A DNA stretch of 64,000 nucleotides from Arthrobacter sp. StoSoilA2 (GCF_019977195.1 NZ_AP024643.1:248001-312000), one strand, 5' to 3'. Numbered from the stretch's first letter, positions 50,902-59,794 are shown. Numbers and translations are program-made. The notes: a model not told the origin generated them from the letters alone.

Positions 50902-52722
50902 CTACGTTCCGGCCGGGTCCCGAAGCCGGGACCCGGCCTCCGCATAGCTGTCCAGAAGCTTCCGGGCGCGGCCGCCGTCGGCGCCTTCAGCTGCCAGCGC
51001 GGACCGCATGTCTTCCAGCTTCTTTCCCGCGGCAGGGAAGGGCGGAAGGAGCGGGATGTCCGGGTCAGTCAGGACCTCCAGGACTGCAGGGCGGTCCAGC
51101 GAGAACGCGTAATCCCACGCATCGCCGAGCTTGGCCGGGTCCTCCACCCGTATTCCGGCCAGGCCCAGCAGCTCCGCATAGTCGGCATAAGGAAAGTCCG
51201 GGATCTCCTGGCTGGCGTTGAACCGCGGTTCGGCTTCGTTTTCGCGCTGCTCCCAGGAGACCTCGGCAAGGTCGCGGTTGTTGAAAACGCACACCACGAA
51301 CCGGGGATCGGACCAGTTGCGCCATCGATGCGCCACGGTGATCAACTCCGCAATGCCCAGCATCTGCATCCCCCCATCGCCGGCAAAGGCCACCAGGGGC
51401 CGGTCCGGGTAAGCAAGCTTGGCAGCCAGGCCGTAGGGAATCGCGCATCCCATGCTGGCGAGCGTGCCGCTGAGATGGGCCGGGACTCCCGGCGGGAGGG
51501 TCAGCTGGCGGGCGTACCAGTAAACGCAACTGCCGACGTCGATACTCAACTGTGCGTTGTCCGGAAGCCTGCCGTTGAGTTCGCGGACCACGAGTTCCGG
51601 GTTCACGGGATCTGCGGGTATGTTGGCGCGTTCCTCTGAAAGGTGACGCCAGGCGCGCACCTGCGTTTCGACGTCGGAACGCCACTTGGCCCTTGCGCTT
51701 TCCGGCTGGTTGGGCTGCTGATCGAGCCGCTGGGTGAGCTCGGCCAGCGACGCGCCCGCATCGCCCACCACTCCAACCTCCACGGGGTAGCGGTTGGCGA
51801 TCTGCCGGCCATCAATGTCGATCTGGACAGCTGCGGCAGTACCGGGCTTTGGATAGAACTCCGTCCAGGGATCGTTGGAGCCGATAATCAGCAGCGTGTC
51901 GCAGTTGTCCAGGACGTAGGCGCTGGCAGAAGTGCCGAGGTGGCCCATGGTGCCGGCAGCGAAGGGCAGCGTCTCGTCGACGTACGGCTTTCCCAGCAGG
52001 CTGGTGGTGATGCCGGCCTGCAGCTTTTCGGCCAGCGCTTGGACCTCGGTCCGGGCACCCCGCGCTCCCTGGCCCACCAGGAACGCTACCCGCTCACCTT
52101 TGGAAAGGATCTCGACGGCGGCGATCAGGTCTTCCTCGCGTGGCATCACTCGTGCGGGGTGCCATACAGGGGCGGTGACAACGATTCCGTGCTCATGTTC
52201 GAGCTCGGGTGCCTCGGCTGACTGGATGTCGTGGGGGATGATCACGACGCAGGGGGACTTCGTCTCCAGTGCTGTGCGGAACGCGCGATCCAGGAGCATG
52301 GATGCCTGTTCGGGAGAGCTGGCGAGCTGTGCAAATTGTGCCGCAACGTCCTTGAACACGGTCAGCAGGTCGATTTCCTGCATGTAGCCCGAGCCCAGGA
52401 CGGTGGTGCTTTGCTGGCCAATGATCGCCACCACTGGAACGCTGTCCATTTTGGCATCGTAGAGTCCGTTGAGCAGGTGGATGGCGCCCGGGCCTTGGGT
52501 CGAAGTCACCACCCCGACGCCGCCAGTGTATTTTCCGTGCCCCACGGCCATGAAGGCGGCTGCTTCTTCGTGCCTTGCCTGCACGAATTCCACCGCATCC
52601 TGGGCTCTGCGGAGCGCGCCCATGAAGCCGTTGATGCCGTCCCCGCTGTATCCGAAGACCCTGTCCACGCCCCACGCTTGAAGGCGTTCAACGATGAGAT
52701 CCGAAACTGTCCGCTGGGCCAC
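50902..52722 (-). CDS. ThDP-dependent enzyme, pyruvate oxidase/acetolactate synthase-like
   Basis: 606-aa thiamine diphosphate enzyme. The cofactor-activating Glu52 is in RHEEAAAFMA; the C-terminal ThDP motif is AGDGGMQM followed about 30 residues later by NNRD. The middle FAD/nucleotide-binding domain is retained. It resembles pyruvate oxidases and related poorly characterised enzymes more than ilvB, and there is no small-subunit gene nearby. Its promoter region shares a 16-bp palindrome with the catabolic regulon downstream (52754-52769), so it may act in that pathway. The exact reaction is not certain. Confidence 0.85.
   Translation of the reverse strand: MAQRTVSDLIVERLQAWGVDRVFGYSGDGINGFMGALRRAQDAVEFVQARHEEAAAFMAVGHGKYTGGVGVVTSTQGPGAIHLLNGLYDAKMDSVPVVAIIGQQSTTVLGSGYMQEIDLLTVFKDVAAQFAQLASSPEQASMLLDRAFRTALETKSPCVVIIPHDIQSAEAPELEHEHGIVVTAPVWHPARVMPREEDLIAAVEILSKGERVAFLVGQGARGARTEVQALAEKLQAGITTSLLGKPYVDETLPFAAGTMGHLGTSASAYVLDNCDTLLIIGSNDPWTEFYPKPGTAAAVQIDIDGRQIANRYPVEVGVVGDAGASLAELTQRLDQQPNQPESARAKWRSDVETQVRAWRHLSEERANIPADPVNPELVVRELNGRLPDNAQLSIDVGSCVYWYARQLTLPPGVPAHLSGTLASMGCAIPYGLAAKLAYPDRPLVAFAGDGGMQMLGIAELITVAHRWRNWSDPRFVVCVFNNRDLAEVSWEQRENEAEPRFNASQEIPDFPYADYAELLGLAGIRVEDPAKLGDAWDYAFSLDRPAVLEVLTDPDIPLLPPFPAAGKKLEDMRSALAAEGADGGRARKLLDSYAEAGSRLRDPAGT
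50911..50938. terminator. GC-rich hairpin between ilvD and ThDP-enzyme gene
   Basis: GGCCGGGTCCCG pairs with CGGGACCCGGCC around a 4-nt loop (12-bp stem). It lies just after ilvD and inside the last codons of the convergent gene. It is a probable terminator for ilvD, without a T run. Confidence 0.65.
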
Positions 52723-52753
52723 GCCGGAAATTCCCTTCGCTAGGTACTATCGT

Positions 52754-52769
52754 CAATTGTTGACAATTG
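52754..52769. promoter_or_regulatory. Candidate GntR-regulon operator, site 1
   Basis: CAATTGTTGACAATTG is a near-perfect palindrome (centre TT/GA differs). It shares the core ATTGTTGACAAT with four other sites in the 55-64 kb region. It lies between the ThDP-enzyme gene (start 52722) and the divergent small gene (start 52839). The surrounding 28 bases nearly match those at 55725-55752. Confidence 0.85.
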
Positions 52770-52838
52770 CTACGCTTGGTTCACTACCTGAAACCGGGCT
52801 TCGCATCCGCTGAAAGCCCCTTGAGTGAAGGACCTCCC

Positions 52839-53084
52839 ATGAAGAAGCGACGCCCCGCTACCCTGGCTCCAGAGCCCGTTGAAACATCGCGCACGGGGCA
52901 CCACTGCCCCAAGACCGGATGGTGGTCTGTCGCGGGAGATCCACGGGCCACGCGCCTCATTATCAAGGGTGAGGTGATGCCCGCCCTGCACGGCACCCCG
53001 GCTCTCTGGATCATGCGCGAAGCAGCCGGCATCGTGGGCGAAACAGCCGCCCGTCCCGCAGCCGATTTGATGCCAACCTCATAG
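52839..53084 (+). CDS. Small protein with TGxxCPxTGWW motif
   Basis: 81-aa protein starting at 52839 (AAGGAC upstream). The N-terminus is basic (KKRRPATLAP), followed by TGHHCPKTGWWSVAGD, IIKGEVMPALHGTPALWIM and a short helix. The pattern resembles small proteins of unknown function that carry a Cys-Pro-x-Thr/Ser-Gly-x-Trp motif in proteobacteria. Its promoter contains site 1 of the GntR-type regulon, so expression may be linked to the catabolic genes. No function known. Confidence 0.65.
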   Translation: MKKRRPATLAPEPVETSRTGHHCPKTGWWSVAGDPRATRLIIKGEVMPALHGTPALWIMREAAGIVGETAARPAADLMPTS

Positions 53085-53087
53085 CAG

Positions 53088-55244
53088 TCAGCCCTTCTTC
53101 CGAAGGCCGGCCTGCTCCACAAGTTCGGTCAACCAGGGCCGGTGTCCTCTATGGAAGACCATCCCTTCCGGAAGCCCCTGCACGGTGGGAACGGAATCCG
53201 CGATATCGATGGTTACCCGGCCACCACCCATAGGCGCATTGGTGATATGCAGGTCCCCGTAGGACGCCGGCAGTTGGGGATCCATCCAGAACCCGCCACG
53301 GGACACATGGGCGTCGTATCTCATCAGGCTGGTGACCAACTGGATGGGCGAAGTGGCTGCCCACGCCTGCGGTGAGCACGCGGTGGGATACGGTACGGGC
53401 TCGCTGTATTGCTCCCGGCTGAAGCCGCAGAACAGCTCCGGCAGGCGACCCTCGGAGTAGTCGGCAGCTTCGAGCAGCGCCGTCGAAATTCGTTGGGCCT
53501 CTTCCACGAACCCGTAGCGCATCAGGCCGGCGGCAATCACGGCGTTATCGTGCGGCCAAACAGAACCATTGTGGTAGCTGGCCGGGTTGTATGCGCCCAT
53601 GTCGGTTCCGAGGGTGCGCACTCCCCAGCCGCTGAACATCTCAGGAGACATCAGCCGTTCGGCCACGAGCGGCGCCTTGTCTTCGTCCACCAACCCCACC
53701 CAGAGGCAGTGGCCCATGTTCGACGCGCAAGCGTCAACCTGCCGTTTCCTGCCATCCAGAGCGATGGCGTAATAGCCGCGGTCGGGCATCCAGAATTGCT
53801 CGTTGAACCGGACTTTTAACTCCGCTGCCCGATCGGCTAGTTCCCGCGCCAAAGGTGCGTCTCCGGCGTCGTACGCTATCCACGCCCGGGCCATGTACGC
53901 GTCATAGACGTACGCCTGAACCTCGCAGAGAGCGATAGGCGGCTCCGCGAGGCGCCCATCCGCAAAATTGATGCCGTCCCACGAGTCCTTCCAGCCCTGG
54001 TTGATCAGCCCGCGGTCATTGAGCCGCTGATACTCGACGAATCCATCACCGTCCCTGTCGCCATAGTCCCGGATCCAGTCCAGGGCCCGGTCCGCGTTGG
54101 GCAGCAAGGCCGCAATGGTGTCCTTGGCGAACCCCCACCGGCTGACCGAACCCAGCAACACGACGAACAGCGGAGTGGCATCGATGCTGCCGTAGTAAAC
54201 GGATTTGCCGCCGAGCGACAGACCGCTGGAGACGTCCAGCCTGACCTCGTGCAGGATCTTCCCGGGCTCTTCCTCGCTGATGGGATCCACCACCTTGCCC
54301 TGCCGGTCAGCAAGCGTTTGCAGAGTGCCCAGGGCGAGGGAAGGATCAACGGGCATGGCCATCTCCGAAGCCCAGAGGGAGTCGCGGCCAAACAGCGTCA
54401 TGAACCACGGCGCTCCTGCTGCCACAACCACCCTGTCCGGGTGCGTGGGGTCTTCAATGCGTAGGGCGCCAAGATCGTCATAGCTGCGCCGCAGCGTCCT
54501 CTCGATGGAGTGGTTGCCCATGTGCAGCACGGGAATTTTGGCCACCCATTCCTGGCGACGCTGATCGCTGCGGGATAGTTCGCCGACGGCGGGACGCACC
54601 ACAGGCGCCGCAGGCGCCCCTCCCTCGGTTCCGGGAGCAATGGTGACCACGGTGCTCCAGTGCCCGCGTGGAGGGATAGTGGTCCGGTGCCTGAGGCCTT
54701 CGCGGGTCGCCTCGGCAACATCGGAACTTACGACGACGGACTTCCGGACATCCTGCCAACGGGAGCGGATGGTCAGTGTGTTGTGTTGGTACACGCGGGA
54801 CTCCTCCCACTGCCTCTGGACCCGCGCTTCCTTGACTTCGAAAACGTCCGCGAAGTCCGCGCCCACTGCAAATTCGACCAAACATTCCACGGGTTCCATC
54901 GAATGGTTGCGGACGGTCACATGCTCCACCATTCCCACGCCTACTTCCCGCAAGCGCTCCACGATCAGCGGCGTATCCGCATACCCGTCAGATCGTGTGA
55001 CGCGCCCGGCAAAGGCTGCCCTGTAAGGCTCTTTTGTCTGGGCGGTCAGTGGCTCCAGCGACTGGCCGTTGATGGTGAGGACCCAATCGGACAGGACCCG
55101 GGTGTCCTGGAAAAACATGCCGTGGGGATGGTCCGGGTGAATGTCCCCATTGGGCAGGGAGATGCAGAAGGACGTGCCTTCCACCAAGGTGACAGTGCCG
55201 GCGCCGAGGGGTCCGGCTGCTGTATCCGCATTCCATCCAGCCAC
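53088..55244 (-). CDS. Glycogen debranching-like glycosidase (GDE/trehalase superfamily)
   Basis: 718-aa predicted glycoside hydrolase. The N-terminal region (about 10-230) is the beta-sandwich found in bacterial amylo-alpha-1,6-glucosidase-like proteins (LVEGTSFCISLPNGDIHPD and GMFFQDTRVLSDW). The C-terminal (alpha/alpha)6 barrel has GAPWFMTLFGRDSLWASEM, GWKDSWDGINFADG and YHNGSVWPHDNAVIA as active-site stretches. No signal peptide, so cytoplasmic. The substrate is unknown (alpha-glucan, or mannosylglycerate-type compounds). It is convergent with the small gene at 52839. Nothing ties it to the regulon next to it. Confidence 0.85.
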   Translation of the reverse strand: MAGWNADTAAGPLGAGTVTLVEGTSFCISLPNGDIHPDHPHGMFFQDTRVLSDWVLTINGQSLEPLTAQTKEPYRAAFAGRVTRSDGYADTPLIVERLREVGVGMVEHVTVRNHSMEPVECLVEFAVGADFADVFEVKEARVQRQWEESRVYQHNTLTIRSRWQDVRKSVVVSSDVAEATREGLRHRTTIPPRGHWSTVVTIAPGTEGGAPAAPVVRPAVGELSRSDQRRQEWVAKIPVLHMGNHSIERTLRRSYDDLGALRIEDPTHPDRVVVAAGAPWFMTLFGRDSLWASEMAMPVDPSLALGTLQTLADRQGKVVDPISEEEPGKILHEVRLDVSSGLSLGGKSVYYGSIDATPLFVVLLGSVSRWGFAKDTIAALLPNADRALDWIRDYGDRDGDGFVEYQRLNDRGLINQGWKDSWDGINFADGRLAEPPIALCEVQAYVYDAYMARAWIAYDAGDAPLARELADRAAELKVRFNEQFWMPDRGYYAIALDGRKRQVDACASNMGHCLWVGLVDEDKAPLVAERLMSPEMFSGWGVRTLGTDMGAYNPASYHNGSVWPHDNAVIAAGLMRYGFVEEAQRISTALLEAADYSEGRLPELFCGFSREQYSEPVPYPTACSPQAWAATSPIQLVTSLMRYDAHVSRGGFWMDPQLPASYGDLHITNAPMGGGRVTIDIADSVPTVQGLPEGMVFHRGHRPWLTELVEQAGLRKKG

Positions 55245-55393
55245 TGTAAGGCTCCTCTGAGAACCAAGGGCGGCCAGTCCCTGTACCGGGCTCCCGGCTG
55301 TCCTGCTACATCGTCACCTCGACGGTACTCTTGCCTGGCTGCCGGGGCTAGGGCCTTGATGGCTGTTGCTTTGCGCTGTGAATCCGGGGGCCG

Positions 55394-55651
55394 TCAGCCT
55401 TGGGAGGCGACCAGCAGATCGTAGTCATCGTCGATGTGGAAAAGCCGCCGTTCGCCGATGCGGTCTATGACCCAGATCGTTTGTCCGTCCGCAGTCCGGT
55501 CATCCACGGTTCCCCTGTGGTACTCAAAGCCGCGCAGGCTGAGGGAAACTACATCTCCGGCTTCCAGGGAGTTCCAGAGCGATATCCTCCGGCTTTGCGC
55601 GCTGCACGCGGCAGGAGTACTTTCCAGGCTGCTTTTCCAGATGAGTTTCAT
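55394..55651 (-). CDS. Small hypothetical protein
   Basis: 85-aa protein with AAGGAG about 9 nt before the ATG. After a basic, Ser-rich N-terminus, the second half is beta-strand-like (DVVSLSLRGFEYHRGTVDDRT, WVIDRIGERRLFHIDDDYDL), probably a small barrel. Unrecognised. It is divergent from the cupin gene, and site 2 of the GntR-type regulon lies between them (82 nt from this start), so it may also be regulated by it. Confidence 0.6.
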   Translation of the reverse strand: MKLIWKSSLESTPAACSAQSRRISLWNSLEAGDVVSLSLRGFEYHRGTVDDRTADGQTIWVIDRIGERRLFHIDDDYDLLVASQG

Positions 55652-55732
55652 GGGGAGTGTTCTCCTTGGTGACGGGGCCGGCGTGGATGACAGGGCGTCG
55701 GGGTGAATATTTCTCCATTAAGCCTATCGTCG

Positions 55733-55746
55733 ATTGTTGACAATTG
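55733..55746. promoter_or_regulatory. Candidate GntR-regulon operator, site 2
   Basis: The ATTGTTGACAATTG sequence matches the core of site 1. The flanks are also alike: CTATCGTC before and CTAGG after. It is located 72 nt upstream of the cupin start and 82 nt from the divergent small gene. Confidence 0.85.
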
Positions 55747-55817
55747 CTAGGATGGAAACTGTGCTTTCCAAAGACGGCAGGCACGTTCAAGAGGGCGCAG
55801 TCCCAGAAGGAGAATCC

Positions 55818-56174
55818 ATGATCAAGGCCACTGTCATGAGCGACGCAACAACGCAGGACCCGGGGGAGCACATCCCGAAAGCAACCACCAGCACACCTGG
55901 CCAGACTGAGGTCTCGTTCCGCCTGTGGGCCCGCGACGGCCACAAGACGGGCATCTGGGAGGTTACGCCGGGCGTGTTCAAGAGCACGCGCCCCGGTTAC
56001 GACGAGATCTGCCAGATCCTCAGCGGCAAGGGGACCATCACTGAAGAAGACGGAACCAGCTTCGACATCGGCCCCGGAACGTTGTTCGTTACTCCGGCGG
56101 GATGGACGGGCACCTGGACCATCCACGAGACGCTGCGGAAGATGTGGGTTGTCACGGACGTTCCCGCAAACTAA
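55818..56174 (+). CDS. Cupin-fold protein (DUF861/EutQ-like)
   Basis: 118-aa single-domain cupin. AAGGAG lies 5 nt before the ATG at 55818; a frame from 55734 has no such site. Two cupin motifs are present: FRLWARDGHKTGIWEVTPG and YDEICQILSGKGTITEEDG, with DIGPGTLFVTPAGWTG. It resembles small cupins found beside amine and amino-acid catabolic genes. The Trp-rich C-terminus (GTWTIHETLRKMWVV) is typical of DUF861. Site 2 of the regulon lies in its promoter. Function not established; possibly binding or isomerising a pathway intermediate. Confidence 0.85.
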   Translation: MIKATVMSDATTQDPGEHIPKATTSTPGQTEVSFRLWARDGHKTGIWEVTPGVFKSTRPGYDEICQILSGKGTITEEDGTSFDIGPGTLFVTPAGWTGTWTIHETLRKMWVVTDVPAN

Positions 56175-56176
56175 TT

Positions 56177-56225
56177 CCATAAAGGAAGGGCCCGGTTCAC
56201 AATGAACCGGGCCCTTCCTTTATGG
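56177..56225. terminator. Perfect 23-bp stem hairpin terminator
   Basis: The arms 56177-56199 and 56203-56225 are exactly complementary over 23 bp around a CAA loop. T-rich and A-rich outer ends allow termination in both directions. It separates the convergent cupin and GntR-type genes. Confidence 0.95.
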
Positions 56226-56233
56226 GGACTTTC

Positions 56234-56932
56234 CTAAGCGGTAATTCCCGTTGCTTCCGGGCTGGCAGTGAGGTCCTCTACGGCCTTCTGCATGTGGCGT
56301 TTGATAGCCTGCTGAAGTCCGTCCCGGTCACGCGCCTCAAGGAGGTCCAGGATCATCTGGTGTTCCTGCACCAGCGCGTCAATGCGGGGATACGCCACCT
56401 CCAGGCTCAAAATGCACATCCTGGATTCCGCGGCAAGAGTCTCATAGATACGTATGAGCCGCGTGTTTCCGGTGCCTGAAACGAAGGCGGTGTGAAACTG
56501 CATGTCGAGGCGCGCAATGGCCTGCCAGTCGGAGGCTGCAACCTGCTTGGCCATATTCCGGATGATGCCCTTGAGCTCCCGGCACGTGTCCGCCACGTGC
56601 TCCGGGTCCGAGTCCAACAGCGTGTTGGCAGCGGCCAACTCCACGGCTTCGCGAACGGCGTAGATCTCCTTGACGTCCTGCGTGGAAAGCTCAAGCACGA
56701 AGACGCCGCGGTTGCGCTTGCTCACGAGGATGCCCTCCTGGCATAGCCGCTGGAGTGCCTCGCGGAGCGGACCCCGCGAAGTGTTCAGCTGGCTGGCCAA
56801 CGCAGACTCATTGACCTGCTGTCCAGGGCTGAACGCCCCTTGGACAATGAGCTCACGCAGCTGGTCAGCGATCAGCTGTGCCGTGGGCCGGCCTTCCAAT
56901 ACGAACATTCCCTCCGGTGCCGCCATTGACAT
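56234..56932 (-). CDS. GntR-family regulator (FCD domain), probable regulon repressor
   Basis: 232-aa FadR-subfamily regulator. The winged helix (LASQLNTSRGPLREALQRLCQEGILVSKRNRGVFV) precedes an FCD domain with metal-ligand pattern (MQFHTAFVSGTGN and HQMILDLLEARD). Last gene of the aminotransferase - aldehyde dehydrogenase transcription unit (34 nt after the latter). GntR/FCD proteins bind palindromes of the form TTGT-N2-ACAA, which is exactly the core of five sites in this region. It is therefore the most likely regulator of the whole region. The inducer would be an acid or amino acid from the pathway. Confidence 0.93.
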   Translation of the reverse strand: MSMAAPEGMFVLEGRPTAQLIADQLRELIVQGAFSPGQQVNESALASQLNTSRGPLREALQRLCQEGILVSKRNRGVFVLELSTQDVKEIYAVREAVELAAANTLLDSDPEHVADTCRELKGIIRNMAKQVAASDWQAIARLDMQFHTAFVSGTGNTRLIRIYETLAAESRMCILSLEVAYPRIDALVQEHQMILDLLEARDRDGLQQAIKRHMQKAVEDLTASPEATGITA

Positions 56933-56965
56933 CCCCTCATTCCATGCTTCGGCAATTTGAAACTG

Positions 56966-58420
56966 CTAGACCGCTATTGCGGTGTACTTGTACTCCAGGA
57001 ATTCTTCGATTCCAATTTTCCCGCCCTCGCGTCCGAGTCCGGATTGCTTGACGCCGCCGAACGGTGCCGCGGGGTTGGAAACCAGGCCGGTGTTCAGTCC
57101 GACCATTCCAACTTCCAGTTCCGCAGAGAACCGCAGTGCCTTGTCCATGCTCTCCGTGAATACGTACCCCACCAGGCCCCACTCGGTATCGTTGGCCAGG
57201 CGGAGGACTTCGTCCTCACTGTCGAACGCGGTGATCGCGGCGACGGGGCCGAAGATTTCCGTGCTCATCAGTGCGGCGTCCATGGGCACGTCCACCAGGA
57301 CGGTGGGGGTGTAGAAGTAGCCGGGGCCTTCCGGACGGCTTCCGCCGGTCAGCACACGCGCTCCCTTGGAGACCGCATCTGCAACGAGGCTTTCGACCTT
57401 TTCCAGGCCCTTCTGCTCGATGAGGGGCCCGACGTCGGTGCCAGTCACAGCGCCGTTGCCTACCTGCAATTCTGACATCTTTTTGGAGAACTTCTCGCCA
57501 AATTCCTCTACCACTGAACGGTGGACGAAGAAGCGGTTTGCTGCCGTGCAAGCCTCGCCCATGTTCCGCATCTTCGCCTTCATGGCACCGTCCACGGCTT
57601 TTTCGATGTCTGCATCGGCCAGGACGATGAACGGGGCGTTACCGCCCAGTTCCATGGAGGAGCGCATCACGTTGTCGGCCGCCTGCTTCAGCAGGACCTT
57701 GCCCACTTCGGTTGAACCGGTGAAGCTGATCTTGCGTGCGATGCCGCTGTCGGTCCAGGTCCGAACCACCGTGGAGGCGGTGGACGTCGTCACAACATTC
57801 AGCACGCCGTCGGGAAGACCGGCCTCCTTGAAGAGGGCGACCAAGGCCAGCGACGTCAGCGGCGTCAGCTCAGCAGGTTTGAACACCATGGTGCAGCCGG
57901 CAGCGACCGCGGGAGCGATCTTGCGGGCACCCATGGCAAGCGGGAAGTTCCACGGAGTGACCAGGACTGAGGGGCCAACCGGTTCCTTGGTGATGAGGAT
58001 GCGGGTATTTCCATCAACGGAGGCCGCACTGTCACCACCAATACGGACAGCTTCTTCCGAGAACCAGCGGAGCATTTCGGCGCCGTAGGCCACCTCGCCC
58101 CTTGCTTCTGCCAACGGCTTGCCCATCTCCGCGGTCATGATGGCTGCGAGCCGGTCCGTGTTGGCAATGACCAGCTCAAAGGCGCGGCGGAGAATATCGC
58201 TTCGTTCGCGGGCCGTGGACTTTCCCCAGGCAGCCTGGGCACGTCCGGCTGCCTCGATGGCCAGGGCAGCGTCTTCAGGACCGCCGTCGGCAACGTGGGC
58301 AATCACTTCGTTCGTAGCAGGGTTCTCAACGGCGAAGGTGGCACCACTGGCTGCCTTCTGCCACGTTCCGTCAATGAACAGGTCCGTTGGGATGGTGGTG
58401 GGATCAAAGGAGGTGGTCAT
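56966..58420 (-). CDS. gabD: NAD(P)-dependent succinate-semialdehyde dehydrogenase
   Basis: 484-aa aldehyde dehydrogenase. The catalytic pair is Glu257 (ELGGNAP) and Cys291 (GEACTAANR); the coenzyme loop is FTGSTEVG. Length and local sequence fit the succinate-semialdehyde/glutarate-semialdehyde dehydrogenase group, which oxidises the aldehyde formed by GABA transamination to succinate. It follows the aminotransferase gene by 38 nt and precedes the GntR-type gene by 33 nt. A related omega-semialdehyde cannot be excluded as the true substrate. Confidence 0.9.
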   Translation of the reverse strand: MTTSFDPTTIPTDLFIDGTWQKAASGATFAVENPATNEVIAHVADGGPEDAALAIEAAGRAQAAWGKSTARERSDILRRAFELVIANTDRLAAIMTAEMGKPLAEARGEVAYGAEMLRWFSEEAVRIGGDSAASVDGNTRILITKEPVGPSVLVTPWNFPLAMGARKIAPAVAAGCTMVFKPAELTPLTSLALVALFKEAGLPDGVLNVVTTSTASTVVRTWTDSGIARKISFTGSTEVGKVLLKQAADNVMRSSMELGGNAPFIVLADADIEKAVDGAMKAKMRNMGEACTAANRFFVHRSVVEEFGEKFSKKMSELQVGNGAVTGTDVGPLIEQKGLEKVESLVADAVSKGARVLTGGSRPEGPGYFYTPTVLVDVPMDAALMSTEIFGPVAAITAFDSEDEVLRLANDTEWGLVGYVFTESMDKALRFSAELEVGMVGLNTGLVSNPAAPFGGVKQSGLGREGGKIGIEEFLEYKYTAIAV

Positions 58421-58432
58421 GGTCGCTCTTTC

Positions 58433-58460
58433 AGTGATCAGGGGGCTAGTGATCGGGGCT
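58433..58460. repeat. Imperfect tandem duplication at the aminotransferase stop
   Basis: AGTGATCAGGGGGCT (58433-58447) is followed by AGTGATCGGGGCT (58448-58460), the second copy 2 nt shorter. On the minus strand it follows the TAG stop of the aminotransferase (58461-58459) and fills the gap before the next gene. Confidence 0.75.
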
Positions 58461-59712
58461 AGGAGGTGGCCGTCTTGAGCGCTTGCGTGAACTTGGACAG
58501 GCCTTGCTGAATTTCATCGCTGCTGACATTCAGGGCGGGGATGAGGCGAATGACGTTGCCATGCGGACCGCATGTGAGGAGCAGGAGCTCTTCCTTGATG
58601 GCAGCCTGTTGGACGGCGAGGGCAGTTGCCGCATCCGGGGTGTTGTCGGCGGCGGTGAATTCGACGCCCTGCATCAAGCCGCGGCCACGCACATTGCCGA
58701 TTCCCGCGAATTCCGTTTTCAGGTTGTCCAGTCCTGCCCGCAGTTCGTCACCGCGCAGCAAGGCGTTCTCCACGAGGTTCTCCCGCCGGATCACACCCAA
58801 AGTTGCGACGCCGGCTGCTGCCGCGACTGCGTTTCCGCCATAGGTTCCACCCTGGGAACCAGGCCACGCCTTGCCCATCAAATCGGCGGAGGCGGCGATT
58901 GCGGAGATGGGGAAGCCACTGGCAAGACCCTTGGCGGTGATAACGACGTCGGGGCTTATTCCTGCCCAGTCGTGTCCCCAGAACTTGCCGGTGCGGCCGA
59001 CCCCGGCCTGGACCTCGTCCAGAATGAGTATGATGCCGTGCTTGTCGGCGCGCTCACGCAGGCCTTGGAGGAATGCGACAGGCGTTGGGATGTACCCGCC
59101 ATCACCCAGGACTGGCTCGATGATGAAGCCGGCGGTATCGCTGGGGGCGCTGATGGTCATCAGAAGGTGGTCGAGTTCCTTCAAGGCAAATTCGACGGCG
59201 GTGGCTTCGTCCCAGCCGTATCGGTACCAGTGCGGGAACGGGGCAACATGCACTCCGCCCATGATGGGGGAGAACCCGGAGCGGAACTTGGTTCCCGCGG
59301 TAGTTAAGGAGGCGGCCGCTACGGTGCGCCCGTGGAATCCACCTTGGAAGGAAATGATGTTGGGGCGACCGGTTGCCATACGGGCCAAACGGATGGACGC
59401 CTCGACTGCTTCGGAGCCGGAGGTTGCGTAGAAGACGCTGTCCAGGCCCTGGGGCAGGACGCCTCCCAGGAGTTCCGTGAGCTCCAGGAGGGGCTTGTGC
59501 ATCACGGTGGTGTACTGGGCATGGACAATTTTGCCCACCTGTTCGCGGGCTGCGGCCACTACGTCCGGGTGGCAGTGGCCGGTGCTGGTGACGCCGATTC
59601 CGGTGGTGAAATCCAGGTATTTCTTGCCGTCTGTGGCGTGGATCCAACTACCGGACGCGTAGTCCACGACCACTGGAGTGGCCTGCTTCAGGATGGGGCT
59701 AAGTGTTGCCAT
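58459..59712 (-). CDS. Class III aminotransferase, GABA/omega-amino acid type
   Basis: 417-aa PLP-dependent aminotransferase. The PLP lysine is Lys261 (ITAKGLASGFP), with LDEVQAGVGRTG and TSGSEAVEASIRLAR as cofactor and substrate segments. This is the 4-aminobutyrate transaminase subgroup. The start is ATG at 59712; upstream frame to 60000 has no credible start. With the adjacent succinate-semialdehyde dehydrogenase it would channel GABA or a similar omega-amino acid into the TCA cycle. Site 3 of the regulon is 28 nt upstream of the start. gabT is likely but the exact substrate is not proven. Confidence 0.9.
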   Translation of the reverse strand: MATLSPILKQATPVVVDYASGSWIHATDGKKYLDFTTGIGVTSTGHCHPDVVAAAREQVGKIVHAQYTTVMHKPLLELTELLGGVLPQGLDSVFYATSGSEAVEASIRLARMATGRPNIISFQGGFHGRTVAAASLTTAGTKFRSGFSPIMGGVHVAPFPHWYRYGWDEATAVEFALKELDHLLMTISAPSDTAGFIIEPVLGDGGYIPTPVAFLQGLRERADKHGIILILDEVQAGVGRTGKFWGHDWAGISPDVVITAKGLASGFPISAIAASADLMGKAWPGSQGGTYGGNAVAAAAGVATLGVIRRENLVENALLRGDELRAGLDNLKTEFAGIGNVRGRGLMQGVEFTAADNTPDAATALAVQQAAIKEELLLLTCGPHGNVIRLIPALNVSSDEIQQGLSKFTQALKTATS

Positions 59713-59739
59713 GGCTTCATACTTTCTTAGTAACTGTAG

Positions 59740-59751
59740 ATTGTCAACAAT
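59740..59751. promoter_or_regulatory. Candidate GntR-regulon operator, site 3
   Basis: ATTGTCAACAAT (ATTGTTGACAAT on the minus strand) is upstream of the aminotransferase gene. The shared left flank GTAG also occurs at site 4. It lies directly next to a hairpin, so the aminotransferase-dehydrogenase-regulator unit seems to have its own promoter. Confidence 0.85.
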
Positions 59752-59754
59752 ACG

Positions 59755-59783
59755 CGATTCGCGGGCCGTTAGCCCGCGAATCG
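59755..59783. terminator. Hairpin between amine oxidase and aminotransferase genes
   Basis: CGATTCGCGGGC pairs perfectly with GCCCGCGAATCG around the loop CGTTA. It lies downstream of the amine-oxidase gene and would separate the two transcription units. There is no T run, so it may only reduce read-through. Confidence 0.65.
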
Positions 59784-59794
59784 TGTGGTGGTGC

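Noticed and set aside
50902..52722. Acetolactate synthase large subunit (ilvB)
   Set aside because: Sequence details and absence of a small-subunit gene favour a pyruvate oxidase-like enzyme; proximity to ilvD is only convergent.
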